Positions 33,733-43,545 of a stretch of DNA of 64,000 nucleotides are shown piece by piece. The notes under the pieces were generated by a model. The model did no database searches. It worked only from the letters and a program-made list of their open reading frames with translations, and had not been told where the DNA came from. The translations under genes and the position numbers were made by a program. Numbering within the stretch: the first letter of the stretch is position 1; the number at the start of each line of letters is the position of its first letter. This DNA is from Isoetes taiwanensis (lineage: Eukaryota; Streptophyta; Lycopodiopsida; Isoetales; Isoetaceae), in the NCBI GenBank assembly GCA_021234155.1, contig JAJEKV010000017.1, positions 17,248,372-17,312,371 on the forward strand. Direction: 5' to 3'.

Positions 33733-36700
33733 TGACACCTAGGCTCCAACATGCCAAGGTGGCAAAAACATGCCACCTAGGCTCAAATATGCCACCTAGG
33801 CTCCAACATGCTAAGGTGGCTCAACCATGCCACGTGGGCTCCAACATGCCGATCTGGCTCAAACACGCCACCTAGGCCTCAACGTGCCAAGGTGGCTCAA
33901 ACATGCCACCTAGGGTCCAATGTGCCAAGGTGTCTCAAACATGCCACCTGGGCTCAAATATGCCACCTAGGCTCCAGCATGCCAAGGTGGCTCAACCATG
34001 CCACGTGAGCTCCAACATGTCAATATGGCTCAAACACGCCACTTAGGCTCCAACATGCTAACGTGGCTCAAACATGCCACCTAGGCTCCAACATGCCAAG
34101 GTGTCTCAAACATGCACCTGGACCCACATGGCATGTTTGAGCCACCTTGGCATGTTTGAGCCACCTCGACATATTGGACCCTAGGTGGCATGTTGGAGCC
34201 CGCATGGCATGTTTGAACCACCTTGTCATATTTGAACCACCTTGGCATGTTTAAGCCTAGGTGGCATGTTGGAGCCTATGTGGCAAGTTTGAACCACCTT
34301 GGCATGTTTGAGCCTAGGTGGCATGTTGGAGCCTATGTGGCAAGTTTGAGCCTCCTTGGCATGTTTGAGCCTAGGTGGCATGTTGGAGCCTAGGTGACAT
34401 GTTTGAGCCACCTTGGCATGTTGGAGCCTAGGTGGCATGTTTGAGCCTAGGTGGCACGTTGGAGCCTAGATGGCATGTTTGAGCCACCTTGGCATGTTGG
34501 AGCCTAGGTGGCATGTTTGAGCCTAGGTGGCATGCTAGAGCCCACGTGGCATGTTTGAGCCCGCTTGGCATGTTTGAGCCTAGGTGGCATGTTGGAGCCA
34601 AGGTGGCATGTCGGAGCCTTTGTGGCATGTTTGAGCCACCTTGGCATGTTGGAGCCTAGGTGGCGTGTTTGAGCCAGCTTGGCATGTTGGAGCCTAGGTG
34701 GCCTTGGAGCCCACGTGGCATGTTTGAGCCACCTTGGCATGTTTGAGCCACCTTGGCATGTTTAAGCCTAGGTGGCATGTTGGAGCCTAGATGGCATTTT
34801 TGAGCCACCTTGGCATGTTGGAGCCTAGGTGGTATGTTTGAGCCACCTTGGTGTGTTGGAGCCTAGGTGGCATGTTGGAGCCCACGTGGCATGTTTGAGC
34901 CACCTTGGCATGTTGGAACCTAGGTGGCATGTTGGAGCCCGCTTGGCATGTTTGAGCCACCTTGGCATGTTTGAGTTCTAGGTGGCATGTTGGACCCGTG
35001 TGGCATGTAGGAGCCACCTTGGCATGTTTGAACCACCTTGGCATTTTTGAGCCTAGGTGGCATGTTGGAGCCTAGGTGGCACATTTGAGCCACCTTGGCA
35101 TGTTGGAGCCTAGGTGGCATGTTGGAGCCCGCGTGGCATGTTTGAGCCAAGGGGTCATGTTGGAGCCTAGGTTGCATGTTTGAGCCTAGGTGGCATGGTG
35201 GAGCCTAGGTGGCACATTTGAGCCACCTTGGCACGTTGGAGCCTAGGTGGCATGTTGTGAGCCACCTTGGCTTGTTGGAGCCTAGGTGGCATGTTGGAGC
35301 CTTTGTGGCATGTTTGAGCCACCTTGGCATGTTGGAGCCGAGGTGGCATGTTGGAGCCACCTTGGCATGTTGGAGCCTCGGTGGTATGCTGGAGCCTAGG
35401 TGGCATGTTTGCGCCACTTTGGCATATTGGAGCCTAGGTGGCATGATTGAAACCGTAGCGGCAAGTTTGAGCCACCTTGGCATATTTGAGCCACCTTGGC
35501 AAATTGGAGCTACCTTGACATATTGGAGCCTAGGTGGCATGTTTGAGCCACCTTGGCATGTTGGAGACTAGGCGACATGTTGGAGCCCACGTGCCATGTT
35601 GGAGCCACCTTGGCATGTTGGAGCCTAGGTGGCATTGGAGCCCACGTGGCATCTTTGAGCCACCTTGGCATGTTTAAGCCTAGGTGGCATGTTGGAGCCT
35701 AGATGGCATGTTTGAGCCACCTTGGCATGTTGGAGCCTAGGTGGCACATTTGAGCCACCTTGGCATGTTGGAGCCTAGGTGGCATGTTGTGAGTCACCTT
35801 GGCCTGTTGTAGCCTAGGTGGCATGTTTGAGCCTTAGGTGGCATGTTGGAGCCCAAGTGGCATGTTTGAGCCACCTTGGCATGCTTGAGCCTAGGTGGCA
35901 TGTTGGAGCCAACCTTGGCATGCTGGAGCCAAGGTGGCATGTCGGAGCCTTTGTGGCATGTTTGAGCCACCTTGGCATGTTGGAGCCTAGGTGGCATGTT
36001 TGAGCCTAGGTGGCATGTTGGAGCCCAAGTGGCATGTTTGAGCCACCTTGGCATGTTTTGAGCCTAGGTGGCATGTTGGAGCCAACCTTGGCATGTTGGA
36101 GCCAAGGTGGCATGTCGGAGCCTTTGTGGCATGTTTGAGCCACCTTGGCATGTTGGGGGCCACGTGGCATGTTGGAGCCACCTTGGCATCTTTGGAGCCT
36201 AGGTGGCATGTTTGTGCCACCTTGGCATGTTGGAGCCCTAGGTGGCATGTTGGAAACCACACCGGCAAAGTTTGATCCACCTTGGCATGTTTGAGCCACC
36301 TTGGCATATTGGAGCCACCTTGACATATTGGAGCCTAGGTGGCATGTTTGAGCCACCTTGAAATGTTGGAGCCTGGGTGACATGTTGGAGCCCATGTGCC
36401 ACCTTTGAGCCACCTTGGCATGTTGGAGCCTAGGTGGCATTGGAGCCCACGTGGCATGTTTTAGCCACCTTGGCATGGTTAAGCCTAGGTGGCATGTTGG
36501 AGCCTCGATGGCATGTTTGAGCCACCTTGGCATGTTGGAGCCTAGGTGGCATGTTTGAGCCACCTTGGGGTGTTGGAGCCTAGGTGGCATGTTGGAGCTT
36601 GCATGGCATGTTTGAGCCACCTTGGCATGTTTGAGTCTAGGTGGCATATTGGAGCCGAGGTGGCATGTTGGAACCCGGGTGGCATGTTTGAGCCACTTTG

Positions 36701-37230
36701 GCATATTTGAACCACCTTGGCATGTTTAATTAAGCCCTAGGTGGCTTGTTGGAGCCTATATGGCGCGTTTGAGCCACCTTGGCATGTTGGAACTGGGTGG
36801 CATGTTGGAGCCCATGGCACGTTTGAGCCACCTTGGCATGTTTAGACCACCTTGGCATGTTTGAGCCTGGGTGGCATGTTGGAGCCTAGGTGGCACATTT
36901 GAGCCACCTTGGCATGTTGGAGCCTAGGTGGCATGTTGTGAGCCACCTTGGCTTTGGAGCCTAGGTGGCATGTTGGAGCGGTGTGGCATGTTTGAGCTAC
37001 CTTGTCATGTTTGAGCCTAGGTGGCATGTTGGAGCCTAGGTGACATGTTTGAGCCACCTTGGCATGTTGGAGCCTAGGTGGCATGTTGGAGCCCACGTGG
37101 CACGTTTGAGCCACCGTGGAATGTTAGAAACCTAGGTGGCATGTTGGGGCCCACATTGGCATATTTGTGCCACCTTGGCATGTTAGAGCCCACGTGCCAT
37201 GTTAGATTGAGTGTGGCATATTTGAGGCCT
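33733..37230. repeat. 19-bp satellite array with internal orientation switch (3.5 kb)
   Basis: Units are two alternating 19-mers, GGCATGTTGGAGCCTAGGT and GGCATGTTTGAGCCACCTT, giving a 38-bp higher-order unit. From 33,733 to about 34,125 the array runs in one direction and from about 34,130 to 37,230 in the other, so the array is a large inverted repeat. Because 19 is not a multiple of 3 and the unit lacks stops on one strand, all frames read the same 19-residue cycle (for example HLGSNMPPRLQHAKVAQTC). This gives open frames of up to 232 codons, which I regard as by-products, not genes. Confidence 0.93.
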
Positions 37231-37841
37231 TCAAGAAATGCCTATATGATGCCAAACCAGTGTCTCTTCGTATCATTGTGTCTTCTACAAGTTGCCAAGT
37301 GATGGATGTCTTCAAGTTTCACGCTCTACAAGCTCGCACACACACATGTATGAAGTCAAATGCTAGTGAGTGTGTCAAGCATGCATGATCAATTTTCACG
37401 CTCTCTACAAGCTCACACAACACATGTATGAAGTCAAATGCTAGTGAAGTGTGCCAAACATATATATAACTCTTGTATCTTTGCCATTTTGTGGCGATAA
37501 GGCATGTGGACAACTTGATCGTACATGAATTATTAGAAAACCTAAAACCACACCTCAAAAACACTACCTTAAAAAACAACACCTGAAAAGAAAACATCCC
37601 TTCAAAAAACCATACCGCCTGAGAAAACAACACATCCTTAAAAAAGAGACTACACCTCCTTTAGAAACCATCCATTCTTTAAAAAAAAACTACGTATCCT
37701 TAAGAAAAACTACAGCATATCCTTGGAAAACCACACCCCCATATAACTACGTGTAGGTTTTTTTCAAATCTTCAAAAAGACAACGCGTATTTTGTTTTTA
37801 CTGTTGTTTTCAGCCGTGGACCAAATGTTGGGGTTGTAGTG

Positions 37842-38010
37842 TGAGGAGTTCGAGGTTTGAGAGATTTTGGACTCCAAGCTTTTGTATCGGCAATTGTATT
37901 ACTTTGTCGATTGGGAAGGTTACTCATCGAGTATTAGAACCTAGGAGTCTGCCGAGAATCTGACTAATGCGCTTGATAAAATTGTGAAGTTTCACCGACG
38001 TTACTAGGAT
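37842..38010 (+). pseudogene. pol: Element C chromodomain, part 4
   Basis: Reads EEFEVEEILDSKLLYRQL, YYFVDWEGYSSS, TWESAENLTNAL, FHRRY with one stop. This is a canonical chromodomain at the integrase C-terminus, with the aromatic positions (F, W, Y) in place; such domains guide integration by binding methylated histone tails. It completes element C. Confidence 0.88.
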
Positions 38011-38020
38011 AAGCCAAGTT

Positions 38021-38156
38021 TGTTCTGTGTATTCACATCAAATCATCATAGTACACAGAACAAGTGTTGCCTTGCACGAGGCTATATACATGAGAGCCAC
38101 ATATATAGATAATAAGATGACAAGAACACGTCTACTAGATAACTATACACAACACA
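38021..38156 (-). repeat. Probable short solo LTR (Copia-like)
   Basis: On the minus strand TGTTGTGTATAGTTATC...CTCTCATGTATATAGCC...GAATACACAGAACA, about 135 bp, the size and layout of small plant Copia LTRs. No target duplication is found. It sits at the join between the end of C and B0, so it could instead be C-derived. Confidence 0.35.
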
Positions 38157-38159
38157 TAG

Positions 38160-38994
38160 ATATTTCTGTCAATAAGTATTGTTGGTAATCATGGAACCAA
38201 TTACGTGTAACGGTGACCAGAAAAAAGTTGAGCATTTAGAAAAGTATCAGAAACACCTGAAAGCGGATCGTCCATGTGGATGCGTGAGTGATAATCTGGA
38301 ACCATATGAGAGCTTCCAGGTTTGTGAATGATTTCAGAAGGGGTAAACTCCTGGAGAATGAGAACCCAATGTGCAATACGTTCCTGTGGGTGTAGTTTTG
38401 TTTATTAAGTATAGAAGAGCCTAATGATAAACAAAAAACTTGATTTTGCTACCCATATTGAACACAAAAAATGAGAGCTAAAGCTTCACGCTCCATGGCA
38501 GAATAATTTCTTTCAGCGGGGTTGAGTTTTCCGCTGGCAAAACGAACAGGTTTATCATTATGAGGCTCATATTCCTGGGAGAGGACTGCTTCAATCGCAA
38601 AGGTGGAGACATCCATGTGTACATGAAAAGGCTTATCTTACTGGGGAGGTACAAGAACCAGAGGCTGAGTGAGTAAAACCTTCAATTATTGAAAAGCCAC
38701 CTCAACAGGGGGCTTCCAACCCCAATTGGCTTCATCCCTTGTGAGTTTATGGATAAAATCAACTTTCTTTGCCAACCCAGGGATGGAAATATCATAGTAA
38801 TTGACTTTGTCCAGAAAGGATCTAATCTCCTTAATATTGGCAAGGGGTTTGGCTTGCAGGAACTTATTTTTGCTGGATTAGTAGTGATGCCTTGCTTGCT
38901 GACCACATGCCCTAGAAGGATGCCCGAAGTGACACAGAAAGTGCACTTCTCAGTTGAGACTGATGCCAGATTCATCACATTTCTGAAAAACGAG
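38160..38994 (-). pseudogene. pol: B0 reverse transcriptase and RNase H, continued
   Basis: Minus-strand RT starts FQKCDES and CTFCVTSGILLGHVVSKQGITTNPAKI, then degenerate connection and RNase H. It ends with WVLILQEFTPSEIIH, MVPDYHSRIHMDDPLSGVSD and QQYLLT. It continues the B0 RT cut off at 3,462. Many stops, matching the decay level of 330-3,462. Confidence 0.85.
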
Positions 38995-39560
38995 TGTTTG
39001 GGGTCTGGGTTCGGGGACTCCTGCAAGACAGCCCTCTGTGAGGACCCGTGGATCAAACAGGAGGATTCGGTAGCTGTGTCACGCGGGATTTGCAAAAGAA
39101 CGATGAGAGAACAATGAGAAAACAGAAAACACAATGAGAGAACAATGGTCAAGCAATGAACTCCTTGATATTATAAGAATACATGAGCTCTCCAATGAGA
39201 GAAGACAGAAAAATGAGATAAGACTCAAAACTCATCTGCCCGTGAGGGCTACATCTACTGCTATATATAGTACAACGGCCTTTGGCCCAATATAGATACA
39301 ATGAGCCTACTCGGTGCCGACTCCTTGAATGAAGGCCTGATTTGTAGGACACCCAGCGGTGCCTCTTGAAACCCTGAAATGACGCTGACTGAGACACGCG
39401 TCATTTCTCTGTGCGCCTCCTTTTGACCGGCGGTGGCTTAGGCTGCTGTGCCTTGGTCTTCTGAGGACCTTTGGACGTCTGACCCGTGGTCGTCTCCTTG
39501 TTCTTGACCTGGTCCTTTGTGTGCATGAATAGTCCTGTACCAGGACGTACAGGGCTAACA
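38995..39560 (-). repeat. 3' LTR of element B1
   Basis: 566 bp, minus strand, TGTTAGCCCTGTACGTCC to CCCCAAACA, almost identical to 3,463-4,028. It is preceded by the polypurine tract GGTGGGGGGGAG (39,561-39,572) and followed by CTCGT (38,994-38,990), the B1 target duplication. Confidence 0.94.
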
Positions 39561-40337
39561 CTCCCCCCCACCAAACGACACTCAGTGTCAAGAAAAGGAG
39601 GAAGTGATTCGGAGGGTGGGAACCCAGGAGTTTGGAAGTCATCTTCTCGAGAGTGAGGACGCACACCATTATGATACTGTCCAATGAGGTCCTATCTGGT
39701 TTGCAGTGCTGCAGAAGTGTTGAGCCCAATGGCAAGATGAGCATCAATAAGAAATCCTGAGGCGACCATTTCTTCAATAGCAGCGTGCGCTTCGGCGGGA
39801 ACAAATTGGCATTCCATGAGGAGGCAAGTCTGAAGACCAAATGCACTGTCGCTGGCATTCGGGTTGCAGTGGAAAATGGGGCGCTGCCTATTTAGGGAGC
39901 TTACCAAAAGGCATTTTAGAGCAGCACAAAAACCTGCTTGACGATGGACCGAGGGATCAGGTGAGGTGGCAGCCCGTTCCAGGAAAAGAGTGAGGCCATA
40001 AACTGCTTGCGCAGGCGTCTGCCAACCACGCTCATTTGCTACATAAATCCAGTTTTCAGTATGGTCCAGAGTTGCACCATTTTCCCAATGGGAGCATCGC
40101 ACAAAGCGTGGATCCCATCGGAGATCTGTGGCAATTTGAGGAGGAGTCCACCCAGCATGGCCGTCCATAACGGGTGTCCAGAAGTGAAGACGCCAGTCGG
40201 AGGTGAGAAACCATGGGCGTGCAGGTGCTCCTAAGGAAGCATAGGGTGACTGCGCCAGACCCGTGGGCGTGGGCTGTTGAGCGAGCTCTCGGAATTCCCG
40301 AACAAGGTCTTGATCCAAGGCACGACACCAATGTGCC
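39561..40337 (-). pseudogene. B1 3' ORF, C-terminal domain
   Basis: The end of the extra gene between integrase and 3' LTR. It starts WCRALDQDLVREFREL, with QQPTPTGLAQSPYASLGAPARP, HTENWIYVANERGWQTPAQAVYGL and CNPNASDSAFGLQTCLLMECQFVPAEAH. The same domain is in B2 at 53,190-53,970. Its function is unknown; Tat/Athila elements often carry an env-like or unknown ORF here. Its N-terminal half was lost when A-prime sequence was joined at 40,337. Confidence 0.8.
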
Positions 40338-40780
40338 TGGTAGTAAGCAGCATACTCGTCGTGCATCTTCTTGTATATCGTGTAGTCTGCTAGCTCCTTC
40401 TTGTATCTCCTTTCGGGCCCTAGAGTGTAAGAGTCCCTGGCCGTCTTCTTTGCCTTCCCTGCGTTTGCTTTCTCATCACCTAGCTTCTTTGCCTGTTGCC
40501 ATTCTGAAAACGGTGCGGGCAATGGCGGCGGTAGGTCAACCTGCATTTCGGCCTGGTCCTGAGCTGGGGTTGGTTCTTCTTCCGGCATTTCATCTGTGTC
40601 CGGAGGAGGGTTAGGCTTCTGTTGTGAGGATTCTCCCGTTCCGAGAAGGGTTGCCTCCAAGAATTCTGCTATACCATCAGTGTCTTCTGACGAGGCTGGG
40701 GGTTGTTCGCCTTCGGTTGGTTCGTTTATGGTTACGCCGACCGAGGTTCTCCTCTTCTTAGGTGGGGGTTCTTCAGTCAT
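39692..40780 (-). CDS. Chimeric open frame: A-prime ORF1 middle part fused to B1 3' ORF
   Basis: 362 intact codons from MTEEPPPKKRRTSVGV to ALQTR. Residues 1 to about 145 belong to A-prime ORF1 (VTINEPTEGEQPP aligns with PVINEPSGEQTPP of A; the part ends DEYAAYYQAH). From WCRALDQ onward it is B1 3' ORF. The fusion is in frame and appears to result from a deletion joining the two elements near 40,337, with CAG/TGG microhomology. It is open but probably accidental; upstream, a single TGA separates it from the H3-like tail frame. Confidence 0.7.
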   Translation of the reverse strand: MTEEPPPKKRRTSVGVTINEPTEGEQPPASSEDTDGIAEFLEATLLGTGESSQQKPNPPPDTDEMPEEEPTPAQDQAEMQVDLPPPLPAPFSEWQQAKKLGDEKANAGKAKKTARDSYTLGPERRYKKELADYTIYKKMHDEYAAYYQAHWCRALDQDLVREFRELAQQPTPTGLAQSPYASLGAPARPWFLTSDWRLHFWTPVMDGHAGWTPPQIATDLRWDPRFVRCSHWENGATLDHTENWIYVANERGWQTPAQAVYGLTLFLERAATSPDPSVHRQAGFCAALKCLLVSSLNRQRPIFHCNPNASDSAFGLQTCLLMECQFVPAEAHAAIEEMVASGFLIDAHLAIGLNTSAALQTR

Positions 40781-41122
40781 TACCCTTTTTCCTTTGGGGT
40801 CGGGATCCTCTCTATTCTTGGTTCTTTGCTCTCACCATTGGTCGTCTTCTGCTTCTGCAACCTCCTCATCTGCTTTTCTTCTCGCTTTCTCCTCCTTTCT
40901 CTTGACTCTTTCTTCTCTTCTCTTTGCCTTTTCTTCTTTCTTCCTGGCCTTTTCTTCTTTCCTGCGCCTCTTTTCCAAATTCCTGTAATACCTAGGCCGC
41001 CTCTCCATGTCAGCCTTCAGTTTGTCGTCAGCATCTTTGAGCTTCTGTTCAGCGGCGAGCACTTGGGCGCTGGGCCTATCGTCCTTCTTTGGCTTGCGGG
41101 CGGTTTGTTTGGTCCTAGCCAT
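40338..41122 (-). pseudogene. A-prime ORF1: histone H3 tail plus charged region, truncated
   Basis: The ATG at 41,122 gives MARTKQTARKPKKDDRPSAQ: ten residues identical to the H3 N-terminus, with Pro in place of Ser10 as in element A. A long Lys/Arg/Glu helix follows (RYYRNLEKRRRKEEKARKK and onward), then DDQW and a TGA at 40,834-40,832. The frame then continues into KKRRTSVGVTINEP and a Pro- and acid-rich segment up to AYYQAH. The histone fold expected next is lost by the fusion to B1. Codons 2-11 differ from those of A at six positions, all silently. Confidence 0.88.
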
Positions 41123-41226
41123 TGTATGACAGCATCTGATTTGGAGCAGGGCGCCAAAAGATCGGCTAATGAGAAGGAGCTCATGGAAGCACGGGAGAAA
41201 CCTAAAAAAATGAGCCTATGTCCCGT

Positions 41227-41234
41227 AATTTATA
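41227..41234 (-). promoter_or_regulatory. TATA box of A-prime ORF1
   Basis: TATAAATT on the minus strand, 105 bp before the ATG, with the telobox-like AAACCCTAA just upstream. The spacing is the same as for ORF1 of A. Confidence 0.6.
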
Positions 41235-41345
41235 GGGTTTAATTTTTAGGGTTTGGTCGAATTAGTCGTCTGGTTGGTTTGGTGGCGAAAGTCTTCTCAT
41301 CTTGGGCGAAATTGGGGTCTTGTTTGGTCCTGCTTCTTCGAAAGG

Positions 41346-41409
41346 CTCTAAGAGTGCGCGAGGAGGGGGTTAGGTCGGGACCTAACTATGCTCCGGCGCA
41401 CTCTTGGAG
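41346..41409. promoter_or_regulatory. A-prime double palindrome, copy 1
   Basis: Outer arms CTCTAAGAGTGCGC...GCGCACTCTTGGAG with a perfect inner dyad GTTAGGTC-GG-GACCTAAC. The architecture and size (64 bp) match the 67-bp palindromes of A, but the sequence is unrelated apart from a GCGC core. Confidence 0.82.
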
Positions 41410-41556
41410 TCGTTGGCCTTCTCTGCTCCAACACATCCAATTTACACAATTTACATGTTGTTACCCACTAATTTAAGCATTTTAAGCAAGATCCTATTAT
41501 TACCTTTACTCTTTGAGTAATTTATAATCAATTTTCGAGGTCACTTTTAGGGATGA

Positions 41557-41604
41557 CTCTAAGAGTGCGCGAGGAGGGGGTTAGGTCGGGACCTAACTAT
41601 ATTG
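41557..41604. promoter_or_regulatory. A-prime double palindrome, copy 2 (right arm lost)
   Basis: Same left arm and inner GTTAGGTC-GG-GACCTAAC dyad as copy 1, but the right outer arm is replaced by AT-rich sequence, so it is a truncated copy. Confidence 0.75.
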
Positions 41605-41681
41605 TATTTAATGTTTTTCGATGTTTTAACATATAATTCTAGCTATTTTGAGTTTTTTGCTTAGTTCCTATGGGGTGACTA

Positions 41682-41744
41682 CTCTAAGAGTGCGCGAGAG
41701 GGCCATTAGGTCTGACCTAACATGCTCCTGGCGCACTCTTGGAG
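41682..41744. promoter_or_regulatory. A-prime double palindrome, copy 3
   Basis: Complete arms CTCTAAGAGTGCGCGAGAG...CTCCTGGCGCACTCTTGGAG, inner TTAGGTC-T-GACCTAA. 63 bp, located between the primer site and copy 2. Confidence 0.82.
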
Positions 41745-41989
41745 TCATTGGCCAAAAGTGCTTGAAACTTAGTAGGATCTTTTCAGCGCTTTTTCGACTG
41801 TTTGTTCTATCTTACCTATGTTCTCTATTTATCCTAATCTTAGATAATTACTAACTCTACCCCGGGAGAAAAAATTTTCCCGCTACTCGAGGTTTGTGCT
41901 TGGGCTTTTACCTCCAAGACTGAATGTCTAGATGAGTTAGTTCCTATAGGGTTTCGGTCAGTGCTCGATCCTGGTCTGCCAAGATCAGA

Positions 41990-42001
41990 GCTCTGATACC
42001 A
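41990..42001 (-). promoter_or_regulatory. Primer-binding site of A-prime (initiator tRNA-Met)
   Basis: TGGTATCAGAGC, minus strand, one base after the LTR end, exactly as in element A. Confidence 0.93.
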
Positions 42002-42002
42002 T

Positions 42003-43540
42003 TGTGACGGCCCCAGCTCATATACGATGCCCCGATCGTATACAAACTGGAGATCATCCCTCAAACCAGCATCTGCTCGCTGATGTGAGGCCGTCCACCT
42101 AACATCGGGTTCCTGATGGTGGCCAAGAACTCGACGGGGAAGAATGGACGTGTCATTCATCCCGTCTCCCTCGGGATCGACCTAGCTGCGGAAGCGTAAA
42201 CAAAACATGAGCACATGACATCAATCAATAAATACATACCCACCTCGAAGGGTGGTCCACCATATCTGCAACAACACATCAGTACATCAACATAACATAG
42301 GGAAATCCTACCCAGGCTCAGACTCATGGGGATAGACTGACGGCTCGGGGTCTCCAGATAGCAATGCAGACGGAATTCATGGCAAATGGATTTGGCTGGC
42401 ATAGGAACATGGTCGTTGGGTAGTCCACTCCATCCGCCCCTCCTGTGTATACTTTGCAGATAGGCTGAAAAGTATTGGAGCCTGACCGTAGCCTGCCAGG
42501 TGAATAGCCAGAGGGGCTACTACTACTGGGTTGCATCTCCCCAGTCCCGATGAGGCAGGAGGAGATCACTCTCCTCCAGAAGGTTCATGCTAATCACAGG
42601 CGAGCTAGAGAGCCACTGCTCGTATACGACTTAAACTCACTGGAAGATGACGCATCACCCCACGAGTGTCGAGCCCATACCCTGCCCTCACGCAGTGCCA
42701 GGGTATTAGGCCTAGCTCACAACGTTCCCCGGCCGTCGTTACGCGCCAGCGGGATCAACCGTGATTAGACAAGCCCTCCCTTATCAGCCGGTCTAGCTCC
42801 GCCACCCACAGCCAGGCGGGCTCCTATGCACAGGCCGCATTAATTGGGAATTAATGGGCTAAAACTATGACCATACAACTACTTGGGCTCTGGGTTTCTA
42901 CCTCCCTTCCCAATACACAAGAGTGGCGCATAGAATGTCACAATATCATCACAACAGAACTGAAACAATAGAATACATCTATTCTAATCTACCTAATCAT
43001 ACATGGTTAGGTTCCTTTGTTAGTACCTATCATTCTTAGGCTGTAGGGGTCGCCTATAGCTAAGAATGAACACTAATCCTATGGAATGAGGGCTGAAAGC
43101 TCGGATCTAACTATCGGATCAACCACTAACCGGCTTCTTGGCTGGCTCCCGCTCCTCTGAAGGCGTCCATGCTGCTGAATCTCGAGATTGCTGGCTTGGA
43201 TCGAGCTGCTACTAAGGAATGTCGGTTCCTCTGCTATTGTTCACGCGAGAAAAGCGTCCTTCTTTGCTCCAATCCGATTTATAAATTTGGTGGTGAAAGG
43301 GTTTTCCTTTTAGGGTTTATGCCCCTTTATCCCCACGACTTTAGGGCTGGGCCCTGATTGGTCAATGGGCTATTGCCACATGGCAAAAGGATATTATATT
43401 CACATGTGGCCTTAGCATGTGCAATATACTAGGTCACAAGGTTGTACTCTAGGGTACTACCCTTTTATGGTCGATGCGTACATGTCGTCTAAGTCGACAT
43501 GTACTAGTAATAATATATAATTCATATTCATGATATATTA
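42003..43540 (-). repeat. 5' LTR of A-prime, 5'-truncated
   Basis: Ends GGGGCCGTCACA at 42,003, with the stem TATACGAT/ATCGTATA just inside (42,021-42,042). It resembles the A LTR in layout and in conserved blocks (CATCCGCCCCTCCTGTG region, CTAGCTGCGGAAGCGTAAAC) but is clearly a different subfamily. The expected TGTGACG start is missing; the LTR is cut at about 43,540, the right inversion breakpoint. Confidence 0.85.
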
Positions 43541-43545
43541 TCCTG
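43538..43545. other. Right breakpoint of the 35-kb inversion
   Basis: The truncated A-prime LTR (minus) meets the integrase C-terminus of A (plus). Reversing 8,250-43,540 would put the A protease/RT start next to the A integrase end, and B1 RNase H next to A-prime. Confidence 0.7.

Larger units (their letters stand above)
30620..37841. mobile_element. CACTA transposon carrying a satellite array (7.2 kb)
   Basis: The left end CACACTAACCCCAAAATTTG and the inverse of the right end, CACTACAACCCCAACATTTG, are terminal inverted repeats; the left end is mutated in the CACTA word. A 3-bp duplication TGA flanks it (30,617-30,619 and 37,842-37,844). Removing it restores an open frame of C (DDHEEFEVEEIL). 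Subterminal GTGTAGTTTTT and ACATGTGGTTT repeats lie at 30,650-31,110, and inverted versions at 37,540-37,790. No transposase is recognised. Confidence 0.8.

Noticed and set aside
33808-36704. Long open frames with repeated HLGSNMPPRLQHAKVAQTC-type peptides
   Set aside because: They are a direct result of a stop-free 19-bp satellite; all frames and many offsets are open, and there is no start, promoter or conserved domain.
30620-37841. Two unrelated short transposons at 30.6 and 37.5-37.8 kb
   Set aside because: The ends are inverted repeats of each other with a TGA duplication, and removal restores the element C frame, so they are the two ends of one element.
38021-38156. 3' LTR of element C
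   Set aside because: No matching copy is seen near the start of C at 57.2-57.5 kb; its layout is more like a small Copia LTR.
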